Positions 42,514-49,731 of a DNA stretch of 49,731 bases are shown in pieces. Positions within the stretch are counted from its first letter, which is position 1, and the number at the start of each line of letters is the position of its first letter. Origin of the DNA: Thermoproteota archaeon. Lineage in GTDB: Archaea; Korarchaeota; JAOZGF01; JAOZFZ01. The stretch lies in NCBI GenBank assembly GCA_027492035.1, contig JAOZFT010000033.1:1-49731 (forward strand), read 5' to 3'. A model generated the notes under the pieces. The model worked only from the letters and a program-made list of their open reading frames with translations. It was not told the origin of the DNA and did not search any database. The translations under genes and the position numbers were made by a program.

Positions 42514-43016
42514 TCTACACTTTCGACAGCGGAGTTTTCCTGGGTATTGCTAATGGAGAGAAAGGCTATGAACTAGCAGTGAAAGAAGTTGAGGAAGCAA
42601 TTAAACCTGGAAATACAATAACCCTTTCAACAATCACCTTAAACGAGGTTTTAACCCCATTTCTAAGGGTAAATGAAGAAAGGAAGGGGTTAAAGATCGT
42701 TGAAACCATAAAGTCATTAAAGCCCAAGGTAAAATTCATAGATGTCAATGAGGAAATATCTTTAAGGGCAGCTGAGTATAGAGCTAAAATTAAAACAATT
42801 GAAAATCGTTTTCTAGCTTTAGCAGATTCTATCATTTTAGCAACTGCTGTTATTGCGGAATCAGACTATTTAATCACAACAGACCCAGATTTCCTTTTAG
42901 TTGACGTCGTTAACATTAAAGGCCCAGGTTTAACTTTGAAAGATTGGTTAAAGAAATATGGTTCAAGAAAAGTGAAGGAGAAAATCAAGGAAGCTGAAGC
43001 TAAAGGGAAGATTTAG
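42510..43016 (+). CDS. vapC: PIN-domain VapC-type toxin (ribonuclease)
   Basis: 168 aa, TTG start overlapping the antitoxin stop. The PIN acidic residues are present: D6 (YTFDSG), E46 (TLNEVL), D106 (ALADSIIL) and D125/D127 (TTDPDF). PIN toxins cut RNA, commonly tRNA, in a Mg2+-dependent way. The basic helix at the C-terminus (KYGSRKVKEKIKEAEAKGKI) goes 30 residues beyond the PIN core. Paired with vapB as a toxin-antitoxin unit. Confidence 0.88.
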   Translation: MIYTFDSGVFLGIANGEKGYELAVKEVEEAIKPGNTITLSTITLNEVLTPFLRVNEERKGLKIVETIKSLKPKVKFIDVNEEISLRAAEYRAKIKTIENRFLALADSIILATAVIAESDYLITTDPDFLLVDVVNIKGPGLTLKDWLKKYGSRKVKEKIKEAEAKGKI

Positions 43017-43036
43017 CGGTTGAGTGAATAAAACAC

Positions 43037-43129
43037 ATGAAATTAAAAGGGGATTTAAAAATGGCGAAAAATGGTTTAAATGAAAAAAGCAAAGTTGCAG
43101 TTACTGGTCTCCACAAAATTTTGAGATAG
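43037..43129 (+). CDS. Very short ORF (30 aa), doubtful
   Basis: ATG 20 nt after vapC; reads MKLKGDLKMAKNGLNEKSKV then AVTGLHKILR. The second half looks protein-like and could be a scrap of an older gene. There is no strong ribosome site. Listed because it fills the gap up to the convergent DUF1847 gene. Confidence 0.2.
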   Translation: MKLKGDLKMAKNGLNEKSKVAVTGLHKILR

Positions 43130-43149
43130 GAAAAAATCTGCCTACAACA

Positions 43150-43824
43150 TTAATATTTTTCCTCTTTCCTCCTTATCATTCGGTTATGGTAACTTGTGAA
43201 AAGAGCTATGAGTGGATTATGCCCTGTAAACCTGTCCTTTACTATTAAAGTTGTTACTGGAGCCTTTGAGTGCTTGGTGAAGAGTATATCATGTCCTATA
43301 CATAAACCAACTATGACGTTGAGGTCTGTCTCTGCCTTATTTAAAAGTGTTGCTTGAAGAACAGGGTTACATCCCGCTTCAAATTCACCTGGTCTCAGTT
43401 TATATTTCTCTGGAACCCCAAGAGCTGTTTTGTCAACTGCCCCACATTTGCAGACAACACTGTAAACTTTAAACCCTCTTTCCTCAAGAACCTTTGATAT
43501 TCTTAAGGCTTCATCACTTAAACCTATACAGAAAGCTACACCTATTCTTTTATAGTTCATTTTTTCACTGAACTCAATTAATTCAAGAATTCTTGGCCTG
43601 ACAGGTATAAGTCTTCCCCTAACTACTTCATATCCTTCTTTTTCGTTAATTGTTGACTGAACATAAACTTTCCCCACATTCTCCTCTCTGTACAATTCAG
43701 TTATTGACTTAATCGTTTCAGTTTCACTTTTCATTGGACAGAAATCTGGAAGCCTTTCTTCATCTTTCACTCCTTTATAACAGTACCTAAACTTGCAGTA
43801 TGCACATTTAAGATTCATCTCCAA
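43150..43824 (-). CDS. DUF1847 putative metal-binding protein
   Basis: 224 aa, ATG start. The N-terminus has the family's Cys set CAYCKFRYC plus DFCP (C7, C10, C15, C29), likely a metal or cluster site. A helical segment follows, then a Rossmann-like region (KRIGVAFCIGLSDEALRISK, VCKCGAVDK, GCNPVLQATLLN, VIVGLCIGHDILFTKHS). The family is widespread in anaerobes and has no known function. Convergent with vapBC; no operon partner. Confidence 0.82.
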   Translation of the reverse strand: MEMNLKCAYCKFRYCYKGVKDEERLPDFCPMKSETETIKSITELYREENVGKVYVQSTINEKEGYEVVRGRLIPVRPRILELIEFSEKMNYKRIGVAFCIGLSDEALRISKVLEERGFKVYSVVCKCGAVDKTALGVPEKYKLRPGEFEAGCNPVLQATLLNKAETDLNVIVGLCIGHDILFTKHSKAPVTTLIVKDRFTGHNPLIALFTSYHNRMIRRKEEKY

Positions 43825-43864
43825 TTATAACACCTTTAAAACCTATATTTCCATATATTTTTCT

Positions 43865-44165
43865 TTATTTTGTTCTGTCATCTTCCACACCTTAAACTCC
43901 ATCTTATTCAAAATATCTGGCTCAACATCATCTAAACCAAGCCTGTATTTTGCTTAAGATCTGCATTAGTCTATGAATATGCCCCGTCACTTATTATTCT
44001 CTGCCCAGCTTGAGTTGCATTGAAATCAACAATGTCTATAACTCCCTGCAATTTTGGATTTTCTATTGCTATCTTCCTCAAAGCTTCTGTTAGTTTTTTA
44101 TTATAGCTACCCAGAACATTTCTATTTTTCTTACTTTTTTTGCAACTAATATTTTTAAAGTTCTC
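43865..44165 (-). pseudogene. Remnant of a type I restriction-modification methyltransferase gene (hsdM)
   Basis: Read on the minus strand from about 44112: GSYNKKLTEALRKIAIENPK, LQGVIDIVDFNATQAGQRII, SDGAYS, a stop, TNADLKQNTG. After a one-base shift it continues RLGLDDVEPDILNKMEFKVW. The order 'EAL..I..ENP.L.GV...DFN' then 'YRLGLDDVEPDILGRAYEYL' belongs to the region before the SAM-binding domain of N6-adenine methylase HsdM. A stop, a frameshift and the absence of the catalytic NPPF part show it is dead. No hsdS or hsdR pieces are visible nearby. Confidence 0.7.
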
Positions 44166-44210
44166 TTGCTCTTTTTTGGTTGTGCCTTAAGTTGGGAAGT
44201 GAGGTGTTGA

Positions 44211-44939
44211 ATGGAAGTGTCTAGGTTGTTCTTTGGGAGGGAGAGGGGGGTGATACCTGCTTGTGACGTTTCAAGTTTAAAGCAGCTTAAGGAACTTGTT
44301 CAGTTAACTTGTGAAGTGGATGGGGTTGTGGGTTACAAGGTTGGTTTTTCTTTGGCTTTGAGGTATGGTTTAAAGAGAGTTGTTGAAACTGTGAGGGAGT
44401 ATAGTGACTTACCTGTTGTTTATGACCATCAGAAAGCTGGGACAGATATTCCGAGGATGGCTGAAGGGTTCGCTGAAGTTTGCAGTGAAGCTTCTTTGGA
44501 TGGAGTAATAATTTTTCCTTTGGCTGGTCCTGAAACCTTGAAGAGTTTTGTGGAGGAGTTGGTTAAGCATGGTTTGAAACCTTTTGTAGGGGCTGAAATG
44601 ACTCATCCAAAGTATTTAGGGAGCGAGGGAGGGTTTATAATTGATGAAGCTTTAGAGAGAATTTATGTGGTTGCAGCTGAATTAGGGGTTGATTGTTTTG
44701 TTGTTCCAGGGAATAAACCGGGGAGAATAAGTTTTTACGTTAAACTGCTTAGTGGAATCGTTAAGAAGCCTGTTTTCTGCCTGCCTGGAATAGGTAAGCA
44801 GGGAGGAGATATTGTTTCAGCTTTTAAATCAACCGTGAACTTTCCCTCCTACGCCATAATTGGTTCAGCCATATACGGGGCTGAAAACATCAAGGAAGCA
44901 GCTGAAAATTTCTGCATGGAAGCCTTGAGAAAGATTTAG
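44211..44939 (+). CDS. pyrF: Orotidine 5'-phosphate decarboxylase
   Basis: 242 aa, ATG with GAGGTG (44201-44206) 4 nt upstream and TTTTTAAAG (about 44152-44160) as TATA candidate. The catalytic tetrad is visible: K43 (GYKVG), D72, K75 and D79 in YDHQKAGTDIP, with the phosphate loop near LPGIGKQGG and IIGSAIYGA. It decarboxylates OMP to UMP, the last step served by pyrDK and pyrE upstream. The long loop FVVPGNKPGRI is as in archaeal forms. It stands alone. Confidence 0.9.
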   Translation: MEVSRLFFGRERGVIPACDVSSLKQLKELVQLTCEVDGVVGYKVGFSLALRYGLKRVVETVREYSDLPVVYDHQKAGTDIPRMAEGFAEVCSEASLDGVIIFPLAGPETLKSFVEELVKHGLKPFVGAEMTHPKYLGSEGGFIIDEALERIYVVAAELGVDCFVVPGNKPGRISFYVKLLSGIVKKPVFCLPGIGKQGGDIVSAFKSTVNFPSYAIIGSAIYGAENIKEAAENFCMEALRKI

Positions 44940-44987
44940 TTTTTTACTCCTAATTTTTTTTCTTTGGCAGGGAAGTTAAGGAAGGTT

Positions 44988-45941
44988 TCAGTGTCTGGAA
45001 GGCAGTTTTCTCATATAGAAGTTGTAGTTTCTGTATTTTAATGAAATTATTTTTCTTTCCCTTAACAATTTATTTAAAATTTTTTCAGGTTTCAACCCCC
45101 TCCTCTTTATTAGTTCATGAATGTAATCTTCTCTCATTGGATGGACGGAAGTTATGCTTAAAATGTCTTCCTCAACATTTCCTGTGCTCACAAACCCTGA
45201 ACCCTCGTATTCTATAAGGTATTCGGTTTTCAGTCCTTTCTTTCTGAACACGTGGTATGCCTTAATTAACTCCTTCTCTGTTGCTGGTTTAACCCATTTC
45301 TCTGCAGGTGGACGGGTTGGTGAAGCTAGAAAAGAGGTTTCAGGTTTCACTTCAGTTAAGAAATCTGCTATTCTTTCGTATTCTTCCTCTTCATCATTTA
45401 ATCCTTTCACAAGCATTGTTTCAGTGATTACTTTGCCTTTGAATGAACGTGAAAAACGTTTCATTCCCTCCACAATTTCTTCAAGTTTCAAGTCCCTATG
45501 CGGCCTGTCTATTTTCTTCCAAACATCCATTTTCACTGCATCAACTTTTAAAGAAACCAAATCTGCGTTCTTTAAATCGTTTCTCACTTTTTCGTCAAAA
45601 ATTAAGGATCCATTAGTTATGACAGCTACGGGGATATCTAATCTTTTCCTCAGTTCCTTTATTTCTTTCCCTAAATTTATGTCTAAAGTGGGCTCCCCAT
45701 CAGGGACAAAAGTTATGTAATCAATTTTTCTGTTCCCTACTTTCTTCACCCTCTTAACAACTTCTTCAACCACTTCTTTTGAGTTGTAGAATTTTTTCCT
45801 TTCAATGGTTTTCTTTACTGTACTTCCGAGTTGACAGTAAACACAACCGTAACTGCAAATTTTTGGAGGGATGTTGTTCACTCCCAACGATTTACCTAGT
45901 CTACGGGAAGGAACAGGGCCGAAAGCAAACATAGCAAACAT
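44988..45941 (-). CDS. Radical SAM protein (COG0731-like)
   Basis: 317 aa. GPVPSRRLGKSLGVNNIPPK (8-27) leads into the cluster motif CSYGCVYCQLG (C29, C33, C36), then TFVPDGEPTLD (the GGEP-equivalent) and VITNGSL. The block GPVPSRRLG...PPKxCxxxCxYCQ defines a widespread, uncharacterised archaeal and clostridial radical SAM family, distinct from tRNA-wyosine TYW1. A small winged-helix-like C-terminus follows (DYIHELIKRRGLKPEKILNK). Substrate unknown. Stands between pyrF and a sugar kinase without clear coupling. Confidence 0.88.
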   Translation of the reverse strand: MFAMFAFGPVPSRRLGKSLGVNNIPPKICSYGCVYCQLGSTVKKTIERKKFYNSKEVVEEVVKRVKKVGNRKIDYITFVPDGEPTLDINLGKEIKELRKRLDIPVAVITNGSLIFDEKVRNDLKNADLVSLKVDAVKMDVWKKIDRPHRDLKLEEIVEGMKRFSRSFKGKVITETMLVKGLNDEEEEYERIADFLTEVKPETSFLASPTRPPAEKWVKPATEKELIKAYHVFRKKGLKTEYLIEYEGSGFVSTGNVEEDILSITSVHPMREDYIHELIKRRGLKPEKILNKLLRERKIISLKYRNYNFYMRKLPSRH

Positions 45942-46021
45942 CTCCCTAAGTTTATTCCTAAAAATTTTTCTTCAATGTTTTTATGGCTTAATTAAACATT
46001 TAAAGTATTTGTTTAATTTTG

Positions 46022-46909
46022 TTAGAGTTTAAGTAAACGCCGGAGTTTTCTTGCATAAATCTCCTCAATCTCTTTTTTGTTTGGTATAGCCTTTAATCCT
46101 TTGTCTTTCAATGAAGCAGCTGCTGCAGCCTCACCTGTCAGCAGAGAGTCTTGCAGGCTTTTCCCTTTAAGCATCGAGTAAAGCATTCCGCCCATAAAAA
46201 CGTCTCCAGCACCTGTTTCATCCACTACCTCTTTTACTTCAACCCCTGGCAGTTTAATTTCTTCTTTGGAAGTTAAGACAAAAACTCCCTCCTTTCCCAA
46301 GGTTACAATGCAAATTCTCACTCCTTCACGTAAAAACATTGAACAGGTAATTTCTGGGTTTTCATGAAATAACTTGGCTTCCTCAATACTTAGTTTAATT
46401 ATATCTACATGTTTCACAGCCTTTAAACATAAATCTCCTTTTAGAAATATTTCCTTTTCCTTGTTTAGAAACCTTGTAAGCCCTTGAGCATCAAGTGAAA
46501 TTACACCCTTAAACTTCCTCCTAATTTTCTCGATCATTTCTAAAGTTACTTCTTGGAATATTGGGCCTAAATGAATGATTTCAGCTTCTAGGAAACTTTT
46601 AGGTATTTGGTTGAAGGACAAAGGCTTACCTGTACAAACAATTTTTGACACCCTCTTCCCTTTTAGGTAATGATGTTCAAAAACAGTTGATTCCTCCATT
46701 AACCTTAAACCACTTAAATTCAGTTCCTCTAAAAAACTTAGGTAATTCCTCAAGTTTAAACCCAAATTAGCCACAACTCCTGTTTTCACACCTAGTTTTG
46801 AAGCAGTTAAACCTGTGTAGAAAGGGGTTCCACCTATGGATTCAAAAAAACTTTCACCCTTGTAAATTAAATCTTTAGAGAAGTTTCCCACCACAACCAG
46901 CTCAACCAT
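46022..46909 (-). CDS. PfkB/ribokinase-family carbohydrate kinase
   Basis: 295 aa, ATG start. GGTPFYTGLTASKLG (26-40) is the substrate-side GG motif; the anion hole and base are in DETGAGDVFMGG (230-241, catalytic Asp 236). Archaeal relatives phosphorylate sugars, nucleosides or inositol-type compounds. The sequence between does not match the characterised nucleoside kinase or ADP-dependent kinases closely enough to choose. It lies 80 nt after the radical SAM gene in transcription order, so weak coupling is possible. Confidence 0.87.
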   Translation of the reverse strand: MVELVVVGNFSKDLIYKGESFFESIGGTPFYTGLTASKLGVKTGVVANLGLNLRNYLSFLEELNLSGLRLMEESTVFEHHYLKGKRVSKIVCTGKPLSFNQIPKSFLEAEIIHLGPIFQEVTLEMIEKIRRKFKGVISLDAQGLTRFLNKEKEIFLKGDLCLKAVKHVDIIKLSIEEAKLFHENPEITCSMFLREGVRICIVTLGKEGVFVLTSKEEIKLPGVEVKEVVDETGAGDVFMGGMLYSMLKGKSLQDSLLTGEAAAAASLKDKGLKAIPNKKEIEEIYARKLRRLLKL

Positions 46910-47103
46910 AAACTACTACCTCAAAAAATTCTTCTTGACCCCTCTTGCAAAGGTTTTAACTGGAATTTCTTCCATTATTTTTTTAAAAGTGAAAAAATCT
47001 TTTTTACTGTTTCTCCTTTTATGAAGCCACCCAACCCTTTGTGAAACAAATACTTCCTTTGAAAAAGGGGTTGCTTAGTTTTTGAGGAAGGAGGAGGGAG
47101 GAT

Positions 47104-47904
47104 GTGATTAAGGAATTTGAAACAAGTGATAATGTCCATGTTTCTTATTTAGATTCAGGGGAGGGGCTGCCACTGTTGTTTATTCATGGATGGGCTGCAA
47201 CAAAGAATTTCTGGCGTTACCAAACAAGGTATTTCTCGAAAAAATTCAGGGTTATAGCTTTAGATTTGAGGGGTCATGGAGACTCAGACAAGTTTTTAAA
47301 CATTGATTACTCGGTTGACAGGTTGGTAAAGGATGTTTCAGAACTTTTAAACACTTTATCTTTGAAAGATTTTGTGTTAATAGGCCATAGTTTAGGGGGA
47401 GTAATAGCTTTAAAAAGTTATAAATTATACAAACAAGAAACCAAGGGTTTAGTGCTTACAGGGACACCTACTGTTTTAAATCCTGGACTTAAAGGGAGAG
47501 TTGAGTGTTTCATTTTAAAAATGCTTTTTAAACACAGAATCCTCGCTGAAAAAATCCTTACACCTAAAATGTTCAGTTCAAACGTTCCAAGTCAACTCTT
47601 AAATTTTGTAAGGGCTGAATCAGCTAAAACTCCACCGCAGATTCTGCTAAAAATTTTGGAAGGAAACAGAGGTGTAAACGTTAAAGGAATCCTTGAAGAA
47701 ATAGAGAAGCCTGTCCTCATCTTAGTAGGCAGTGAAGACTCGGTGGTCAAACCTAAGAACCAGTTAAGGATGAAGGAAATGCTTAAAAAAGCTGAGTATA
47801 TAGAAATTAAAGGTGCAGGACATAACGTAATGCTTGAAAAACCAGAAAAATTTAATGAAGCAGTGAAGAATTTTTTGGAGCATTTGAAAATCGGAAGAAA
47901 TTAA
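47104..47904 (+). CDS. Alpha/beta hydrolase
   Basis: 266 aa, GTG start after an unusually long GGAGGAGGGAGG ribosome site (47090-47101). The catalytic triad is complete: nucleophile Ser 96 in GHSLGG, Asp 212 in GSEDSVV and His 240 in GAGHNVMLEKP. HGWAATKNFW (28-37) gives the oxyanion hole. The cap region (residues 125-190) is helical. Substrate class (ester, lactone or peroxidase-type) cannot be told. Divergent from the sugar kinase. Confidence 0.9.
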   Translation: MIKEFETSDNVHVSYLDSGEGLPLLFIHGWAATKNFWRYQTRYFSKKFRVIALDLRGHGDSDKFLNIDYSVDRLVKDVSELLNTLSLKDFVLIGHSLGGVIALKSYKLYKQETKGLVLTGTPTVLNPGLKGRVECFILKMLFKHRILAEKILTPKMFSSNVPSQLLNFVRAESAKTPPQILLKILEGNRGVNVKGILEEIEKPVLILVGSEDSVVKPKNQLRMKEMLKKAEYIEIKGAGHNVMLEKPEKFNEAVKNFLEHLKIGRN

Positions 47905-48077
47905 TTGCTTCACTTAAAAACCTGAATAAACAACGGAACATGGTGAATTTGTTTTCTTTCCTAGTTTTCTAGGGAAGAAAAATAACATGTTTTAAGGAAA
48001 CAGTTTTCCAAAATAACTTTTGCTATTTTGCATAAACAAATTTAATGGTATTCAAATTGAATAGAAGAGGAAGGGGC

Positions 48078-48758
48078 ATGGTAAAGTTAAATATGAACTT
48101 TATCAGGGATTTACAAAGAAGATTTGAAGCAATCCCAACCTTTTCTGCTTTACTTTACAATGCTTTAGCAAGGAGGATCCTAGCCAAGCCTGAAACAAAA
48201 ATAGCTGAAGATATAGCTAAGAAAATAAAGAAAGGGACTGTTCTTGATTTAGGCTCAGGAACAGGTTACTTGTCGATAGAGATTGCGAAGAGGGTGCCGA
48301 ATCTTCAAGTTTACGGTATAGATTTAAGTGTAAAAATGGTTGAGATTGCAAAAAGTTACGCAAGAAATATAAGAAATGTTAAGTTCTTCCTCGGCAATGC
48401 CGCAAAACTTCCTTTTGGGGAAGAATCAATTGATTTTATTGTGAGTACAGGTTCTCTCCACCATTGGAGAAAACCAGTCAAAGTGTTTAATGAATGTTAC
48501 CGTGTTTTAAAGGAAGGTAAGGAGGCATGGATATATGATGGATGTCCTGACGCCTTAAAAATTGCAATTAAGGAAAAAAGGAAAGAGTACGGACTCCTAA
48601 GTTATGTAATATTGACTAAGATTACTGGAGTCCATGGGTTTACTAAAGAGGAGTATAGAAACAAGATTAAGGATATTTTAGAACAAACTAGGTTTAGAAA
48701 AAGTTACCAAATGGAATTGTTAGACATATGGATGAAAATTAAACTTGTAAAGGCTTGA
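48078..48758 (+). CDS. Class I SAM-dependent methyltransferase
   Basis: 226 aa from ATG 48078, which follows GAGGAAGGGG; the frame is open to 48045 but without a ribosome site. SAM motif I is VLDLGSGTGYLSIEIA (55-70), with acidic GIDLSVKMVEIA, then GNAAKLPFGEESIDFIVS and GSLHHWRKP. This is the UbiE/Methyltransf_11 subgroup acting on small molecules. The C-terminus has no marker for a substrate. Stands alone. Confidence 0.87.
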   Translation: MVKLNMNFIRDLQRRFEAIPTFSALLYNALARRILAKPETKIAEDIAKKIKKGTVLDLGSGTGYLSIEIAKRVPNLQVYGIDLSVKMVEIAKSYARNIRNVKFFLGNAAKLPFGEESIDFIVSTGSLHHWRKPVKVFNECYRVLKEGKEAWIYDGCPDALKIAIKEKRKEYGLLSYVILTKITGVHGFTKEEYRNKIKDILEQTRFRKSYQMELLDIWMKIKLVKA

Positions 48759-49110
48759 GACATCTATCCATTTACAGGCCTTTCTTCAAGCATTAAAGTT
48801 TCACCAGAGTTTATTTAGTGGATACTTCAAAAATTTTCCAGTAAGTAAATTTTACTTTAAAACCTGAAATTTCTGGTTTAGTGTCTAATTATCGGCTTCT
48901 CCCTTTCTTTATCAATAAATATAGGAATAGTTGAAAAAACTTTGTTATTCTCTCCAAAAATCTTACTCTGTATCCTTTTTTACTAACTCAACTTTCCTTT
49001 TCTTCTATTTTGAACCTGAAAAATTATTTAAAGCAGTTGGTTTTATGGAGGCAGCGTTAGGGTCCACTGTTGCTTTTAACTCTAAAATAAAACATTCGAA
49101 AAGGCCAGGT
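48759..49110. other. Convergent intergenic region, no gene seen
   Basis: A 64-codon frame at 48931-49125 overlaps the end of the Nre gene on the other strand and has no ribosome site or protein-like pattern, so I do not call it. T- and A-runs may end transcription from both sides. Confidence 0.3.
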
Positions 49111-49731
49111 TTAGATTCTCTTTAGGAAGTAGTAAAGAGTTAATTGATGTCTTAAACGGTTATAAACTTCGCTTTTCTTTAACCATTTATTTATTGGTGT
49201 TTTAAGTCTTTTATTGAGTAAATTGATGGCTTCCTTCATTTTTTCAAATCTTAAAGGTTTCTTTTTGAAAGCTAAACGACTTATTTCCCTAAACCTCCAT
49301 ACTCCCAATGGTATCCATTCTTTGTAAACTTCTAGAAAAGCTATTACCGCTGCTTGTTTCTTTATTTTGTTTAGGAACTCCAGTACAGGAAGTTTAACTG
49401 CGTAGTATGCACCTGTTATGTTTCCAGCGTATTTCTTTCTCCCCTTTGTTAATTCGTAATCTGAGTAAATTACTGGGTTGTTTGAAACAAGCCATGTTTC
49501 CATTGCTTCAAACATCCAAGGTGAAGGGGCTATTAAAAACTGGACATTGTTTCCCAAGGCTTCATGTCCAAAAATTAAATATTCACTTATTTCAGGGTGG
49601 TCAAGTATTTTCTTGCGTAAATTTTCAGATAGGATGCTGTCCACTGCCGTTATGCTCCATTCAGTTGGAACAATTTTCCTTTTATTCTTTAAACCAAGTA
49701 AACCAAGCGAGAATATTCTTGTTATTTGTGT
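49111..49731 (-). CDS. nreA: Nre-family archaeal DNA repair protein, 5' part outside window
   Basis: The frame is open to the right edge (206 residues visible). From the edge inward it reads KRKIVPTEWSITAVDSIL, the Nre 'VPTRWSITAVD' block with Glu for Arg. Then come SPWMFEAMETWL, YAGNITGAYYAVKLPVLEFL, KKQAAVIAFLEVYKEWI and PLGVWRFREISRLAF, all typical of Nre proteins. The C-terminal QLTLYYFLKRI fits a PCNA-interacting (PIP) pattern Q-x-x-h-x-x-F-h. Nre proteins act with PCNA in archaeal DNA damage repair. The N-terminal Cys-rich region is outside. A GTG at 49644 is an internal codon, not the start. Confidence 0.85.
   Translation of the reverse strand, partial: TQITRIFSLGLLGLKNKRKIVPTEWSITAVDSILSENLRKKILDHPEISEYLIFGHEALGNNVQFLIAPSPWMFEAMETWLVSNNPVIYSDYELTKGRKKYAGNITGAYYAVKLPVLEFLNKIKKQAAVIAFLEVYKEWIPLGVWRFREISRLAFKKKPLRFEKMKEAINLLNKRLKTPINKWLKKSEVYNRLRHQLTLYYFLKRI

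Noticed and set aside
1-49731. tRNA genes, CRISPR repeats or intact insertion sequences
   Set aside because: Scanning for TTCRA-type T-loops with pairing arms, regularly spaced repeats, transposase motifs and terminal inverted repeats gave nothing convincing. A tRNA or CRISPR search program would be needed to exclude intron-split or degenerate cases.

Overview
This AT-rich, gene-dense window is archaeal chromosome. The evidence is AT-rich TATA-like boxes about 25-40 nt before starts, many GTG and TTG starts with GGAGG-type ribosome sites, an Nre-family repair protein with a PIP-like tail, a RimI-type acetyltransferase, a LysX for LysW-carried lysine synthesis, an F420/luciferase-like oxidoreductase, a DUF1847 protein and remnants of an 'archaeal ATPase'. 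The gene set fits a Thermoproteota (TACK) lineage, possibly Bathyarchaeia-like, but the window has no rRNA or ribosomal protein that could place it. No rRNA, tRNA, CRISPR array or intact insertion sequence was recognised by eye.

Layout. 1-1.2 kb: end of a secreted beta-sandwich protein, a small Cys-rich ORF, palindromes and an EF-hand gene fragment. 1.3-5.3 kb: heme O synthase-like UbiA prenyltransferase, a short GH3-type adenylating enzyme, then on the minus strand a B12-binding radical SAM protein and a small membrane protein. 5.7-9 kb: a three-gene cluster of a strongly diverged homocitrate synthase-like protein, LysX and a homoisocitrate/isopropylmalate dehydrogenase, i.e. part of the alpha-aminoadipate lysine route. 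9.3-12.3 kb: an anchored NEW3-type protein with an ABC-2 ATPase and permease. 12.4-20.2 kb: mostly single genes (PHP phosphoesterase, CDP-alcohol phosphatidyltransferase, cupin, threonine aldolase, RimI, Nudix, a Kbl-like enzyme, luciferase-like oxidoreductase).

20.4-21.6 kb is a stretch of decayed gene pieces on the plus strand: an archaeal ATPase, a possible polysaccharide deacetylase, an HEIVH-containing fragment and an SPL-like radical SAM end. 21.6-34 kb: an orphan membrane protein, a lipoprotein-anchored DJ-1/PfpI protein, a Ca2+-type P-ATPase, an arginine deiminase/amidinotransferase family enzyme, 3-methyladenine glycosylase, an M1 aminopeptidase with HEAT repeats, a class III aminotransferase and a small phosphodiesterase.

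34.4-39.1 kb is a complete branched-chain-type ABC importer (livKHMGF). It is followed by pyrimidine genes: pyrD-pyrK, convergent pyrE and, at 44.2 kb, pyrF. Between them lie a VapBC-like toxin-antitoxin pair, a DUF1847 gene and a remnant of a type I restriction-modification HsdM gene. The window ends with a radical SAM protein, a PfkB sugar kinase, an alpha/beta hydrolase, a methyltransferase and an Nre gene that runs off the right edge.

I found no clearly new multi-gene system. The best leads are the diverged homocitrate synthase with LysX but no adjacent LysW, the NEW3-ABC unit, the lipid-anchored DJ-1 protein, the short GH3 enzyme and the gene-remnant zones.
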